From contig BJHE01000006.1 in NCBI GenBank assembly GCA_014191755.1, forward strand, positions 45,869 to 109,868: a stretch of 64,000 nucleotides of DNA, read 5' to 3'. Made by a program: the position numbers and the translations under genes. Position 1 is the stretch's first letter; every line of letters starts with the position of its first letter. Positions 46,197 through 55,989 of this stretch are shown here, one piece after another. The notes under the pieces were generated by a model. That model worked only from the letters and a program-made list of their open reading frames with translations, had not been told where the DNA came from and did not search any database. Source of the DNA: Cyanobium sp. Lineage in GTDB: Bacteria; Cyanobacteriota; Cyanobacteriia; PCC-6307; Cyanobiaceae.

Positions 46197-46509
46197 GGCT
46201 GCCGGGTCCTCTCGGGCATGAGATCGCTCTCGCTACTCTAAGGGTCCCGTCGTGCCTGCCGGGACAGGATGACCCGGCTTGTGACGACCCATCGGACGCC
46301 AGTCCAAGTGCCCACCGGGAGCTCGATTCGGAGTGCGATCCCCCAGAACCTCTCCGTTTAGACAAGCGCTCCTGTCCAGCCGGTGCCTCGAGTCCTAGTA
46401 ATGGCACCCGGTTCCCAGCCCCCCGCTCCACTCAAATCCTCACGGGGCCGCAGCTGCCCCACCCATCCAGCCCCCCATCCAGCCCCCCATCCAGCCCCCC
46501 ATCCAGCCC
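46197..46509. other. Divergent psbH-psbN spacer
   Basis: Contains the promoters for psbH (leftward) and psbN (rightward); I cannot assign hexamers confidently. Its last 47 bp are a four-copy 12-bp tandem repeat ending at the psbN ATG. No other gene is evident. Confidence 0.6.
46463..46509. repeat. 12-bp tandem repeat abutting psbN start
   Basis: CCATCCAG begins at 46463, 46475, 46487 and 46499, each followed by CCCC (CCC in the last), giving four 12-bp units. The array ends directly at the ATG at 46510. It replaces any recognisable Shine-Dalgarno sequence for psbN. Confidence 0.9.
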
Positions 46510-46659
46510 ATGGAACCCGCCGCCACCTCCTCCCCCGCCCTCTCCGTGGCCATCGCGGTCTTGGCCGTTCTGCTGGGCCTCACCGGCTTCGGCATCTACA
46601 CCGCCTTCGGCCCACCCTCGAAGCGGCTCACCGACCCCTTCGATGACCACGAAGATTGA
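46510..46659 (+). CDS. psbN: Photosystem II assembly protein PsbN
   Basis: 49-residue single-helix protein needed for assembly of the PSII heterodimeric reaction centre, not a stable PSII subunit. It begins MEPAATSSPALSVAIAVLAV and ends with the family signature GIYTAFGPPSKRLTDPFDDH plus ED. It is divergent from psbH. No purine-rich ribosome-binding site precedes the ATG; a C-rich tandem repeat does. It converges with the GH38 gene, 21 bp away. Confidence 0.95.
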   Translation: MEPAATSSPALSVAIAVLAVLLGLTGFGIYTAFGPPSKRLTDPFDDHED

Positions 46660-46680
46660 ACTCACTCGGCCTGGGATCGA

Positions 46681-49600
46681 TCAGCGCCTCCCCAGTCGCC
46701 AGAAACAGAGCTCCCAGGGGCGCACAAGAGCGGAGCCCTCAGCGCTGAGCTGTGCAGGAGTGGCCCCTGCAGCATCCGCCGCCCAAACAACATCGGCATC
46801 GAGCCCATCAAGGCGGGCCAGCAGCACCCAGCCGGGCCCGGGATCGAACCGCCGGCGGCAGGGGCCTTCGTTCTGAAGCGCTACCACCAGATCCCCCGAG
46901 CCGTCGGCGCTTGCCCGCAGGCTCACCAGGGCCAGGTCGGGGGCCAGGGGCGGCCAGGCGGTTAATGGGAGATCGGCCACGGCCGCATCGACCGGGTGGC
47001 ACCAGAGCGGCTCTCGCAGGCGCCGGGCCTGCATGGGCACCTGCGCCTGCCGCCAGCCCTCGCCGCAAGGCATCAGGGCCAGCCGCAGGCGCTGGAAACC
47101 ATTGTCGGCTCCGGGATCGGGCCAGGTGGGGGCCCGCAGCAGGGACACCCCCAGCCGCTCCGCCGTGGCATCGACCCCCTGAGCCCCATCCAGCAGCACT
47201 GCCAGCCCTCCGCCCCCGGCCGGACCCACCGAGGCCAGCCAGGCCAGGGCCGCCACCTCCCAGCGGGCCCGCTCCCGCTCGGTGCGGAGCACGGCGGGGC
47301 GCTCCAGCACGCCGGCCGGCGTGTCGGCGGCCCAACGCACGGCGGGGCTGGCCAGGGGAATCTCCAGACGCAGCAGCTCATGGCGCTGGCGCCAGTCGAG
47401 GCTGAGCACCAGCTCCAGCCAGGGCTGGCCGGCCAGCAGGCGACCCTCCAGCCGCACCGGGCTGGCGCCGCAGCGCCCCCGCAGCCGGAAGCGGCCGCAG
47501 AGCGGACCTGCCTCGATCCACTCCGGCGCCTTCTGCCATAGCCAGGGCAGGGGGCGCCGGCGATCGGCGGGGGCAAGGTCCCAGGCATCCCAGAACTCGC
47601 CGCAGTCGCTGCAGCGGCGCCAGGCCAGGGGAGCCGCCAGCTGGGCGGCGCCATGGCGATCCAGCAACTGCTCCACCCCGCCGGGGCCCACCACCGCGGT
47701 CACCAGACCATTGCCCAGTCGCCAGCGCCCCGGACCCAGGTCGGGGGCAGGCTCCAGGACGACCGGGTGTTGCAGCGGCAAGGGATCGCCGCTGCAAGAG
47801 TGGGATGACGGCGGCTGAGCCGGCCTGGAATCCCGGCTGCCGCTACCGCATTGGCGACGCAGTTCCGCGCCACCGCACTGGCGCCGCAGCTCTACACAAC
47901 CGATGCCGGCGATGCCCTCCAGCTGCACCCACTGGCCCCCGCCCGGTGCGGGCTGAGCCAGCAGCGACCTGGATCCGGCCGGACCCTCCACCCTCCAGGT
48001 GCCGGGGGGAAGCCTCAAGGTGCTGGGCATCGCCGGCCGAGGCTGGAGCTGAGCGACACGCCAGCGCTGTGCCTCCGATGCTCCGACCGTGGCGGGCCGG
48101 GCCCCGAGGGCCCGATCGCGCTGCCGGCGGGCGCGGCGGCGGGCGGCGCGCCACTGGGGTTCGGCCTGCTCGAACACCTCCGGGATCGAGGTGCCAGGGA
48201 GGATGTCGTGGAACTGCTGAAACAGCAGGGGGCGCCAGTCGATCGGATCGGGATCCGCTGAACGAATGGGGTTCACGGGGGCTGGTGAGGGCGAAGGCGA
48301 TTTCGTACACCGTTTCGCGGAATCCGCCGGGGGAGGAGGAGCCAAGCCCTCTGGGACCGCCTGGCGATGGGTCGGCGGGTCCTGCAGGGCCCGCACCAGC
48401 TCCGCTTCCCGCAGCAGCCGCTCCAGAGTGCGGTTGTGGCGCTTCTGGTCGGGCCTGCTGGTGGGGCAGCCGCGGTGCAGCTCCAGGTAGAGCTCATCGC
48501 GCCACACCGGCAGCTGCCCCGCCAGGGGCTCTAGGTCGGCCAGAAAGCTGCGCAGGCTGCCGTGGCGCTGGGGCGCGGCGGCTGGCTGGTCCTGCCAGAG
48601 GGCCAACTGCTCCAGCATCTCGGCGGTGGGACCGCCGCCGTGGTCGCCCACGCCGGGCAACCAGAGGGCATCCAGGCATCCGGAAGCGGCCTGCCACTGG
48701 AGCCGATACCGCTCGATCGCCACCGGATCGCCGTCCGTACCGATCGGGGCGCTCATAAGGGCGAGCAACTCGGCACCGCAGCGGCTGCGCCAGCGGAACA
48801 GGCGATGGGGGAAGGGATTGGTGGCGTTCCAGGCCAGCTTGTGGGTGCAGAACCAGCGCACGCCGGTGGCGGCGGCCACCGCCGGCAGGCCAGCGCTGAA
48901 GCCGAAGCTGTCCGGCAACCAGGCCAGGCAATGCTCCCAGCTGGGGAAGGCGCGGCGGCTGTAATGCTGACCCTCCTGGAACTGACGCAGCAGCGAGGCG
49001 GTGCCCACCAGGACGCAATCGGTCTCGACCCAGGGGCCGTTCAGCGGTTCCCAGCGGCCGGAAGCCATGGCGGCCTGGATGGCGGCGAACAGGGCCGGAC
49101 GGTGTTGCTCCAGCCAGGCGTAGAGGGCCGGGGTGGAGTGGCCGAAGTGCAGCTGGGGAAAGCGCTCCAGCAGGTCGAGGGCGGAGCGGAAGGTGCGCTC
49201 GGCGGCCCGCCAGGTGTCGGCCACCGGCCAGAGCCAGGCCAGATCGAGGTGGGCATGGCCCAGCACCTGCACGCGGCCAACGCCGGGACCGGGTGGCCTA
49301 CCGGCCTCATGGCGCAGTCGCTCCAGCTCCGCCACCGTCGGGGCGAGCAGGCCGAAGGGATCGGCCGGATCCCGGGGTTCGAGCACCACCTGACTGAGGA
49401 TCAGGGCACCGTCGTCGTGGAGGGGGCTGCGCAGCCGCAGCTCCAGCTCCAGCGGCTCCCCCTGCCACCAGCGGAGGGGCAACTCCCAGCGGCAGGCGGT
49501 GTCGAAGAGATCACCGGCATGCACGGGCTCACCAGCCACCCGCAACTCCACCGCATCGGCCCACCAGCGCAGACACAAGCGGGCGCGGGCGGCATCGGGG

Positions 49601-49869
49601 CCCAGATGGGCCCAGGCGGCAGGCCGCTCCAGGCGCAGGCGCAGGTGCCGCCAGAGGCCTCCGCGGGGCCAGATCACCAGCCCCCGCGCCGTCCAGTCGG
49701 GCCGGTGCCGGGGACCCCAGGGATGGTGCAGCGCGGTGATCGGTTCGCCATCAGGACCGTTGCAGCGCCACAGAGGCTGGAGATCGAGTGGCACAGGCGG
49801 CGAGGCCGGCGAACGTGACTGAAACGTTTCAATCCGGGCCAGTTGACCCTCCGGAAGCCCCTCGGGCAT
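46681..49869 (-). CDS. Glycoside hydrolase family 38 alpha-mannosidase
   Basis: 1062 residues from the ATG at 49869. The zinc/substrate motif of GH38 is GHAHLDLAWLWP (His205, Asp209 region), and the nucleophile is Asp284 in NGPWVETDCVL. Further blocks are WLPDSFGFSAGLPAV, PDQKRHNRTLERLLREAELV and FQQFHDILPGTSIPEVFEQA; the beta-rich C-terminal region follows. It should hydrolyse alpha-mannosides, but the natural substrate is unknown. An ATG at 49944 would extend into the psbI promoter region. It lies between psbN and psbI. A 27-bp internal duplication repeats ELRRQCG near 47846-47899. Confidence 0.9.
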   Translation of the reverse strand: MPEGLPEGQLARIETFQSRSPASPPVPLDLQPLWRCNGPDGEPITALHHPWGPRHRPDWTARGLVIWPRGGLWRHLRLRLERPAAWAHLGPDAARARLCLRWWADAVELRVAGEPVHAGDLFDTACRWELPLRWWQGEPLELELRLRSPLHDDGALILSQVVLEPRDPADPFGLLAPTVAELERLRHEAGRPPGPGVGRVQVLGHAHLDLAWLWPVADTWRAAERTFRSALDLLERFPQLHFGHSTPALYAWLEQHRPALFAAIQAAMASGRWEPLNGPWVETDCVLVGTASLLRQFQEGQHYSRRAFPSWEHCLAWLPDSFGFSAGLPAVAAATGVRWFCTHKLAWNATNPFPHRLFRWRSRCGAELLALMSAPIGTDGDPVAIERYRLQWQAASGCLDALWLPGVGDHGGGPTAEMLEQLALWQDQPAAAPQRHGSLRSFLADLEPLAGQLPVWRDELYLELHRGCPTSRPDQKRHNRTLERLLREAELVRALQDPPTHRQAVPEGLAPPPPADSAKRCTKSPSPSPAPVNPIRSADPDPIDWRPLLFQQFHDILPGTSIPEVFEQAEPQWRAARRRARRQRDRALGARPATVGASEAQRWRVAQLQPRPAMPSTLRLPPGTWRVEGPAGSRSLLAQPAPGGGQWVQLEGIAGIGCVELRRQCGGAELRRQCGSGSRDSRPAQPPSSHSCSGDPLPLQHPVVLEPAPDLGPGRWRLGNGLVTAVVGPGGVEQLLDRHGAAQLAAPLAWRRCSDCGEFWDAWDLAPADRRRPLPWLWQKAPEWIEAGPLCGRFRLRGRCGASPVRLEGRLLAGQPWLELVLSLDWRQRHELLRLEIPLASPAVRWAADTPAGVLERPAVLRTERERARWEVAALAWLASVGPAGGGGLAVLLDGAQGVDATAERLGVSLLRAPTWPDPGADNGFQRLRLALMPCGEGWRQAQVPMQARRLREPLWCHPVDAAVADLPLTAWPPLAPDLALVSLRASADGSGDLVVALQNEGPCRRRFDPGPGWVLLARLDGLDADVVWAADAAGATPAQLSAEGSALVRPWELCFWRLGRR

Positions 49870-49984
49870 TTTGATGGCCTTTCCAGACCCATAGGATGAT
49901 GGGAACGAGGCAGGGATGCCCAGCCATCGCGGCCGGCCTGTCATCCCCTGTCACCCGCCCGCCCTGTCACCCGCCGGACAGCCC

Positions 49985-50104
49985 ATGCTCGCCCTCAAGA
50001 TCTCGGTTTACTCGGTCGTTTTCTTCTTCATCGGGATCTTCGTGTTCGGCTTCCTGGCCAGCGACCCGAGCCGCACACCCAGCCGCAAGGATCTGGAGGA
50101 CTGA
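49985..50104 (+). CDS. psbI: Photosystem II protein PsbI
   Basis: 39-residue PSII reaction-centre subunit beside D1. The full sequence starts [20 protein letters not shown] and ends [14 protein letters not shown], matching the family over its whole length. An in-frame ATG at 49916 would add an unrelated leader. It diverges from the GH38 gene and is followed by a strong hairpin. Confidence 0.96.
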   Translation: MLALKISVYSVVFFFIGIFVFGFLASDPSRTPSRKDLED

Positions 50105-50155
50105 CCTTTCCGGACCGATCCGACCCCCCAGCTCCGATGCCGCGGCGGATTTACC

Positions 50156-50196
50156 CAACCCCCCAACCTTCCGGGTCCCGGAGGATTGGGGGGTTG
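50156..50196 (+). terminator. Strong hairpin after psbI
   Basis: CAACCCCCCAA (50156-50166) pairs with TTGGGGGGTTG (50186-50196). An inner stem (TTCCGGG/CCCGGAG) extends it with one mismatch. It lies 51 bp after the psbI stop and 156 bp before the LptD gene. The following GTTGATAGG is only weakly T-rich, so efficient rho-independent termination is not certain. Confidence 0.65.
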
Positions 50197-50352
50197 TTGA
50201 TAGGGGAGGTTCGGCGAGCGAGGAGCCGCTGAACGCAACGCGGAGCACTGTTCGCGAGCCACTGTCCCAACCGGGCAAACCGACCCGCCCGCCGCGGAAA
50301 CGCGGGGCCCCCATGGCAGGATCACGCACTTCCTGCCTGCCTGCGGCCGACT

Positions 50353-53300
50353 GTGGTGTCTCATCGCCGGCCCGCCCGAAGCAAGCGGGAGAAGAACTGT
50401 TCCATCCGTTCGAACCGGCTGGCGGCACTGCTGGGCGCGGCCGGGGCCTGGATCACTCCCCTTCCCGCTGGCCTAGCAGCGCCGGGGGCGGGGCCCGTTT
50501 CCGGCCAGCCCACCCCGGCAGCGGCAACGGCGGTCAACGGAACCCTTGATCCGCAAGGACCTGCCCCCCGGCCCACGGCCCCCGGCGGCGCCGGCCGGAC
50601 TCCCGGCGCCGCCGGCACCAGCAGGAGCCCTGCACCAACGGCGGCATCACCGCCGCTGGAGCTTGAACTCAGCGCCGACAGCCAGCGCTACGACGCCCAG
50701 CTCGGCCGCTACGTGGCCACGGGCCACGTGAAGGCGCTCCTGGCCGGGGGTCGCATCATGGCCGATCGGATCGAATTCGATCCCACCTCCCGCCAGCTGC
50801 TGGCCAGCGGCAGCGTGCGCTTTCAGCGGGGTCAGCAATACTTCCAGGCCAGCCGGCTGCGCTTCAACCTGCTGGAGGGGCGGGGCGACATGGACGATGT
50901 GTATGGGGTGCTCGATCTTGACGGCAGTCAGCAGGATCTGGATCTCACCCAGCTCCCCTCGGCGCCGCTGCTGCCGCCGGAACCGATCAGCTGCAGCCCA
51001 TCCCTGCCGCCGTTGCCGGACTGGCACCCCTTCCCCTGGTCGGTGACTGCCTGGGGTGGCCAGATGTACACGGCCAACTTCGGCGACACCTTCCTGTTCA
51101 ACGGCCAATACCGGCCCGAGTACCTGGCCGGGGTGGGCATGCAACGGCGGATTCTCGATGGTGGTCTTATCGCCTTTGAGCTGGATGCCAACCTGCTCAA
51201 CCACCGCTCCCAATCCCAACCCGGGGGCGGCTTTAACCAGGAGGTGCCCTTCGCCAACACCCCGGCCCAGAATTTCGGCGACGGCACTCTCGGCCTGGGC
51301 ATGCGCTTCTGGCTGCAGCCCTGGCTCAACATCTATTTCGTGCAAGGGGTGAGCCTGCTCACCGAACCCAGCAACTACGAGAAAACCTTCCGGGATACAT
51401 ACTCCACCTTCCTCAATTACCTGGCCTTCGAGGTGGAGGCCCTGTTCACCCCAAGGCTTTCGGCGGTGGGTCGGATCCACCACCGCTCCGGCGCCTATGG
51501 CACCTATAACGGCGTCAGCGAGGGCAGCAACGGCTATCTGCTGGGCCTGCGCTACCGCTTCGGCTCCTCCGCACCGCCTCGTAAACCGCCGGAACTGCCG
51601 CCGGCCCAGGGTTGCCCGGGGGCCCCACCGCCGGAAAGCAATCCGCCCACCGACCTAGCCAGCCAGCTCGACCTGGTGACGATGGGCCCCGCCGCCGGCG
51701 ACCCGGCCCCATCCAACCGCCGCAGCGGCGGCACGGCCGCGGCCAACCCATCGCCGGCGCCGGGCGGAGGCACGTTGGGACAGGGCGGATCCGCGGTGAC
51801 GCCCCCCGCTCCGGCGGCTAAACCCACCGGCACGGTGTGGGATCGGGCCCGAATCCAGGAGCGGGAGAGGGCCAGGGTGATCGCCGGGCTCAACCAGCGT
51901 GTGACCGACGTGAAGTTCCAGCAGAGCCTCTCGGCGGAGCGCCGCTATGGCTTTCCCTCCACCCTATCCACTCCGGATCAGGTGAATGAATTCGGCGGGG
52001 CCAGGCCCAACCAGCTCAACAATCTGGCCACCCAGGGAAACAGCCAGCTGGTGAAAGGCACGATCAGCCGCTGGCGGGTGCAGGCCCGGCAGATGGCCTT
52101 CACCACCACCACGATCACGGCCGACCGAATGGCCTTCAGCAACGACCCCTTCACACCGGCCCAGTCGTGGATGGATTCGGAGAACGTGGTGGCCACCCTG
52201 CTACCCAACGGCGACACCGAGATCCGCACCGACCGCAACCGTCTGGTGCTGGATGAGCGGCTGCCGATTCCAATCACCCGCAGGACGGTGATCAAGAAGC
52301 AGCAGGATGTCGATAATCGCTGGGTTTTGGGTGTCGACGAGGAGGACCGTAACGGCCGCTTCATCGGCTACAACATTCCTGTGCGGGTCGGCGAGAAGGG
52401 AACCCTCAGGATCCAGCCCCAGTTCCTCACCCAAAGGGCCATCAACGGCAACACAGACAGCTATCCACTGCCGGGCCAGTCAGCTAATGCACCCGGCGTT
52501 TCCCAGCCCACCAAAGCAGGCGACCTCTTCGGTCTTCAGGCCGTCCTGAGGAGACAGGTACTCGGCTTCAACTCCGATGCAACCCTGGAAATGTCCACCT
52601 TCAATCCCGACAACATCGCCAACGGCACCCGCAGCTGGGGCGACTTCAGCAGAGCCGTGCAGATGCCCCTGCTGGGCGAAAGCAAATGGCGACTCTTCGG
52701 CGCCTATCGATTCCGCACCTGGAACGGCACCCTGGGGGAACAGGATGTCTATTCGGCCTACGGCACCTCCCTGGAGCAGACGGGCCTGCTGCCCACCTGG
52801 GGCAAACTGAGTGGCAACTACCTCTGGCGCACGGGGGTGGGCAACTTCCAGGGCAACGACTTCACCACCAACAACCTCGCCGACTCCTGGCGCTTCAGCG
52901 GCATCGCCTCGGCGAACCTCAACTACCCTCTCTGGATTGGCAAGCCAGCGGCCCTCACAGCCAGTGCTGCCTACGCGAACACGGGACAACCGGTGGTGCC
53001 CGGCCTGTGGCTGCGGGCGAACGTGCTGGGCACCTTCGCCTATTACGGCAACGGCGTTAACCAAAACACGATCGGCCTCACCGGTGGCCCCACGCTTACC
53101 CTGGGCCACTTCGTGAAGCCCTTCTTCGACTACACGGAAATCACCGTGACTGGCGGCGGCACCCTGCGCCAGGGAGGCAGCCCCTTCAGCTTTGACCGGG
53201 CCGTGGACCTGGGCACCATCGGCATCGGCCTGAGCCAGCAGATTGCAGGACCACTGGTATTCAGCGGCGGGATTGGATATAACGTTGATCCCAATTCACC

Positions 53301-53562
53301 GAATTACGGCGAAATCACCAATTCCTACCTGGAATTCCGCTGGCAAAGGCGCTCTTACGAAATCGGCATCTTCTACAGTCCCTACGACGGACTTGGCGGC
53401 CTACGCGTCAAGCTCAATGACTTCAATTTCGGCGGCACCGGCTTGCCATTCGTGCCCTATTCCCGACAGGTTGCCAAGCCTGGTGAGCGTGGGCCCATTC
53501 CATCATTCGGACCCGACCCGGCGATAGGGCCTGCCCAGGGCCCTATCAACCGACCATTCTGA
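50353..53562 (+). CDS. LptD-like LPS-assembly outer-membrane protein (DUF3769) with extra barrel module
   Basis: 1069 residues. A signal region (RLAALLGAAGAWITPLPAGLAA) and Pro/Ala-rich spacer lead to an OstA-like jelly-roll (about 102-190: YDAQLGRYVATGHVKALLAG, GGRIMADRIEFDPTSRQLLA). Residues ~228-403 look like a small outer-membrane beta-barrel ending RIHHRSGAYGTYNG and GYLLGLRYRF. A Pro/Gly/Ala linker (~405-490) follows, and the rest (~555-1069; WRVQARQMAFTTTTITADRM, FSNDPFTPAQSWMDSENVVA) is the DUF3769 LptD barrel of cyanobacteria. The inferred role is insertion of LPS into the outer membrane. The central module is not expected in ordinary LptD. Confidence 0.82.
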   Translation: MVSHRRPARSKREKNCSIRSNRLAALLGAAGAWITPLPAGLAAPGAGPVSGQPTPAAATAVNGTLDPQGPAPRPTAPGGAGRTPGAAGTSRSPAPTAASPPLELELSADSQRYDAQLGRYVATGHVKALLAGGRIMADRIEFDPTSRQLLASGSVRFQRGQQYFQASRLRFNLLEGRGDMDDVYGVLDLDGSQQDLDLTQLPSAPLLPPEPISCSPSLPPLPDWHPFPWSVTAWGGQMYTANFGDTFLFNGQYRPEYLAGVGMQRRILDGGLIAFELDANLLNHRSQSQPGGGFNQEVPFANTPAQNFGDGTLGLGMRFWLQPWLNIYFVQGVSLLTEPSNYEKTFRDTYSTFLNYLAFEVEALFTPRLSAVGRIHHRSGAYGTYNGVSEGSNGYLLGLRYRFGSSAPPRKPPELPPAQGCPGAPPPESNPPTDLASQLDLVTMGPAAGDPAPSNRRSGGTAAANPSPAPGGGTLGQGGSAVTPPAPAAKPTGTVWDRARIQERERARVIAGLNQRVTDVKFQQSLSAERRYGFPSTLSTPDQVNEFGGARPNQLNNLATQGNSQLVKGTISRWRVQARQMAFTTTTITADRMAFSNDPFTPAQSWMDSENVVATLLPNGDTEIRTDRNRLVLDERLPIPITRRTVIKKQQDVDNRWVLGVDEEDRNGRFIGYNIPVRVGEKGTLRIQPQFLTQRAINGNTDSYPLPGQSANAPGVSQPTKAGDLFGLQAVLRRQVLGFNSDATLEMSTFNPDNIANGTRSWGDFSRAVQMPLLGESKWRLFGAYRFRTWNGTLGEQDVYSAYGTSLEQTGLLPTWGKLSGNYLWRTGVGNFQGNDFTTNNLADSWRFSGIASANLNYPLWIGKPAALTASAAYANTGQPVVPGLWLRANVLGTFAYYGNGVNQNTIGLTGGPTLTLGHFVKPFFDYTEITVTGGGTLRQGGSPFSFDRAVDLGTIGIGLSQQIAGPLVFSGGIGYNVDPNSPNYGEITNSYLEFRWQRRSYEIGIFYSPYDGLGGLRVKLNDFNFGGTGLPFVPYSRQVAKPGERGPIPSFGPDPAIGPAQGPINRPF

Positions 53563-53583
53563 AGCAAGAATCCATCCATCCCT

Positions 53584-54294
53584 TCAATCCCCAAAGCCCG
53601 CCAGATAGGGCAAGCAGGAAGCCGTAGCCCGCAGTTCGGCGTCGTGGGCCACCAGCTGGGAGGTGCCATCCCACTGGCCACTCACCAGCATGCGATGGGG
53701 GCCCTCGGCCAGCTGGAGGGGTAGGTCAAGGGAAGCGCTAGCGGGTGTGCCATCGCTGGCCTGGGGGTCGAGCTGCACCCTCAGGGCCTCCAGATCCAAC
53801 CGCAGCAGAGCGGCCGGGGTGGCCGCGATCGCCCGCTGCAGGGCCGCCGCATCGGCGGGGCTGGCGGTGAGGCAGGGGATGCCGAGGGCCAGGCAGTTGC
53901 CGAAGAAGATCTCGGCGAAACTCTCGCCAATCACCGCCCGGATGCCCCAGCGCATCAGGGCCTGGGGGGCGTGCTCGCGGCTGGATCCGCAGCCGAAGTT
54001 GTCATTCACCACCAGGATCGTGGCGCCCTGGTGTTCGGGCCGATCGAAGGGATGGGCGCCGGCCAGCTCGGTGCGGTCGTCGGCGAAGGCGCCCTCGGCC
54101 AGGCCCTCGAAGGTCACGCACTTGAGGTAGCGAGCTGGAATGATCCGATCGGTGTCGATGTCGTTGCCGACCACCGCCACGCCGCGTCCCAGCAGCAGCC
54201 GCACCGGACCGGCGGGGAACGGGGCCGGCACCAAGGCGGTGCCGCTCGGCTCGGCGGATTCGGCGCTAGCGGCGACGGGTGAGGGGGCGTTCAT
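53584..54294 (-). CDS. leuD: 3-isopropylmalate dehydratase small subunit
   Basis: Small subunit of isopropylmalate isomerase in leucine synthesis. 236 residues: a ~35-residue Ala/Pro-rich leader, then [20 protein letters not shown] and the swivel-domain signature [20 protein letters not shown], with [18 protein letters not shown]. The leader makes it longer than the usual ~200. It lies 144 bp after leuC on the same strand and converges with the LptD gene 21 bp away. Confidence 0.95.
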   Translation of the reverse strand: MNAPSPVAASAESAEPSGTALVPAPFPAGPVRLLLGRGVAVVGNDIDTDRIIPARYLKCVTFEGLAEGAFADDRTELAGAHPFDRPEHQGATILVVNDNFGCGSSREHAPQALMRWGIRAVIGESFAEIFFGNCLALGIPCLTASPADAAALQRAIAATPAALLRLDLEALRVQLDPQASDGTPASASLDLPLQLAEGPHRMLVSGQWDGTSQLVAHDAELRATASCLPYLAGFGD

Positions 54295-54438
54295 CGAAGC
54301 GTTGGAAGGGAAGGGGCCGAAAAGTGACGAAGGACGGCCAAAAGCGGGGAGGGTTTGTGGAAGGGAAGAGCGGGGATGAATCGGAGCCCTGGCACTCGGG
54401 GCAGGCCGAGGACTGCCCGCAGCCGGCCCAACTCACGT

Positions 54439-55869
54439 TCAGGGCGGGCTCACAGCCGCGGCAGCGCCCACCAGCTCCCGCACATCGGCCACATGGCCGG
54501 CGATCGCGGCGGCGGCCACCATGGCCGGGCTCATCAGCAGGGTGCGGCCGCTGGCCGAGCCCTGGCGGCCCTTGAAGTTGCGGTTGGAGGAGCTGGCGCT
54601 GATCTGGCGGCCCTCGAGGCGATCGGGGTTCATCGCCAGGCACATCGAGCAACCGGGTTCGCGCCACTCGAAGCCCGCCGCGCGGAACACCGCATCGAGG
54701 CCCTCAGCCTCGGCGGCTGCAGCTACCTGCTCACTGCCGGGCACCACAAAGGCCTTGATGCCCGGGGCCACGTGGCGGCCTCGGGCCACGGCGGCGGCGG
54801 CCTGCAGGTCGCTGAGTCGGCCGTTGGTGCAGCTGCCGATGAAGCACACATCCACCGGCAGACCGGCGATCGGAGCGCCGGGCACCAGGTCCATATAGCG
54901 GTAGGCCTCCTCGGCCAGGGGGCGCTCCTCGGCGGGGGTCTGCTCCAGGGTGGGTACGCGCTCATCGACACCGATGCCCTGGCCCGGCGTGATCCCCCAG
55001 GTGACGGTGGGAGCGATGGCGGCGGCATCGAAGCGCACCTCATCGTCGAACACGGCATCGGGGCCACTGGCCAGGCTGCTCCACCAGGCCTCGGCCCGAT
55101 TCCAGGCCTCGCCGGCCGGGGCGTGGGGGCGGCCCTGGAGGTAGGCGAAGGTGGTGGCGTCGGGGTTGCAATAGCCCACCCGGGCGCCGCCCTCGATCGC
55201 CATGTTGCAGAGGGTCATGCGCTCCTCCATCGAGAGGGCATCGATGGCGGGGCCGGCGAATTCATAGGCGTGGCCGACGCCGCCCTTCACTCCGAGCGTG
55301 CGGATCACGTGCAGCACCAGGTCCTTGGCGTAGACGCCCGGCTGCAGGGTGCCCTCCACCCAGATGCGGCGCACCTTGAGCTTGTTCATGGCCAGGCTTT
55401 GGCTGGCCAGCACATCGCGCACCTGGCTGGTGCCGATGCCAAAGGCGATCGCACCGAAGGCGCCGTGGGTGGAGGTGTGGGAATCGCCGCAGGCCACGGT
55501 CATGCCGGGCTGGGTGAGGCCCAATTCGGGCGCAATCACGTGCACGATCCCCTGGCGGCCGCTGCCGAGGCCGTGCAGGGTGATGGCGTGGTCGGCGCAG
55601 TTGACCTCCAAGGTGGCCAGCATCGCCTCTGCCAGGGGATCGGCGAAGGGCCGAGCCTGGGAGGTGGTGGGCACGATGTGGTCCACCGTGGCCACGGTGC
55701 GCTCCGGGTGCCGCACCGTGAGCCCCAGATCCCGCAGGGCTGCGAAGGCCTGGGGGCTGGTGACCTCATGGATCAGGTGGAGTCCAATGAACAGTTGGGT
55801 GGAGCCACCCGGCAGATCCGCCACCCGGTGCAGCTCCCAGACCTTGTCGTAGAGGGTGCCGGCGCTCAC
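54439..55869 (-). CDS. leuC: 3-isopropylmalate dehydratase large subunit
   Basis: Aconitase-family [4Fe-4S] subunit that isomerises isopropylmalate. The GTG at 55869 gives 476 residues starting [20 protein letters not shown], the family start and length. Cluster cysteines are in [11 protein letters not shown] and the pair [12 protein letters not shown]. The substrate region [20 protein letters not shown] is intact. The frame is open far upstream of the GTG but without homology. Upstream, the spacer has a two-copy 18-bp repeat. Confidence 0.95.
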   Translation of the reverse strand: MSAGTLYDKVWELHRVADLPGGSTQLFIGLHLIHEVTSPQAFAALRDLGLTVRHPERTVATVDHIVPTTSQARPFADPLAEAMLATLEVNCADHAITLHGLGSGRQGIVHVIAPELGLTQPGMTVACGDSHTSTHGAFGAIAFGIGTSQVRDVLASQSLAMNKLKVRRIWVEGTLQPGVYAKDLVLHVIRTLGVKGGVGHAYEFAGPAIDALSMEERMTLCNMAIEGGARVGYCNPDATTFAYLQGRPHAPAGEAWNRAEAWWSSLASGPDAVFDDEVRFDAAAIAPTVTWGITPGQGIGVDERVPTLEQTPAEERPLAEEAYRYMDLVPGAPIAGLPVDVCFIGSCTNGRLSDLQAAAAVARGRHVAPGIKAFVVPGSEQVAAAAEAEGLDAVFRAAGFEWREPGCSMCLAMNPDRLEGRQISASSSNRNFKGRQGSASGRTLLMSPAMVAAAAIAGHVADVRELVGAAAAVSPP

Positions 55870-55989
55870 GCGGAAGCTTAAAGAGATAAAAAACAGCCTA
55901 GGAGCCCACGGAATCCCCAAGAGCCGCCAAGGCAATGGCCCCGGCTGGAGGCAAGGGGCTCGATCGAGGAGCCCGCACGAATGACCGCA

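Noticed and set aside
54295..54470. Cys-rich leftward frame in the leuC-leuD gap ([10 protein letters not shown])
   Set aside because: Overlaps leuC and leuD, has only a GTG start and no recognisable zinc-ribbon spacing.
54355..55881. Rightward open frame of 508 codons over leuC
   Set aside because: Antisense shadow of leuC with no recognisable domain.
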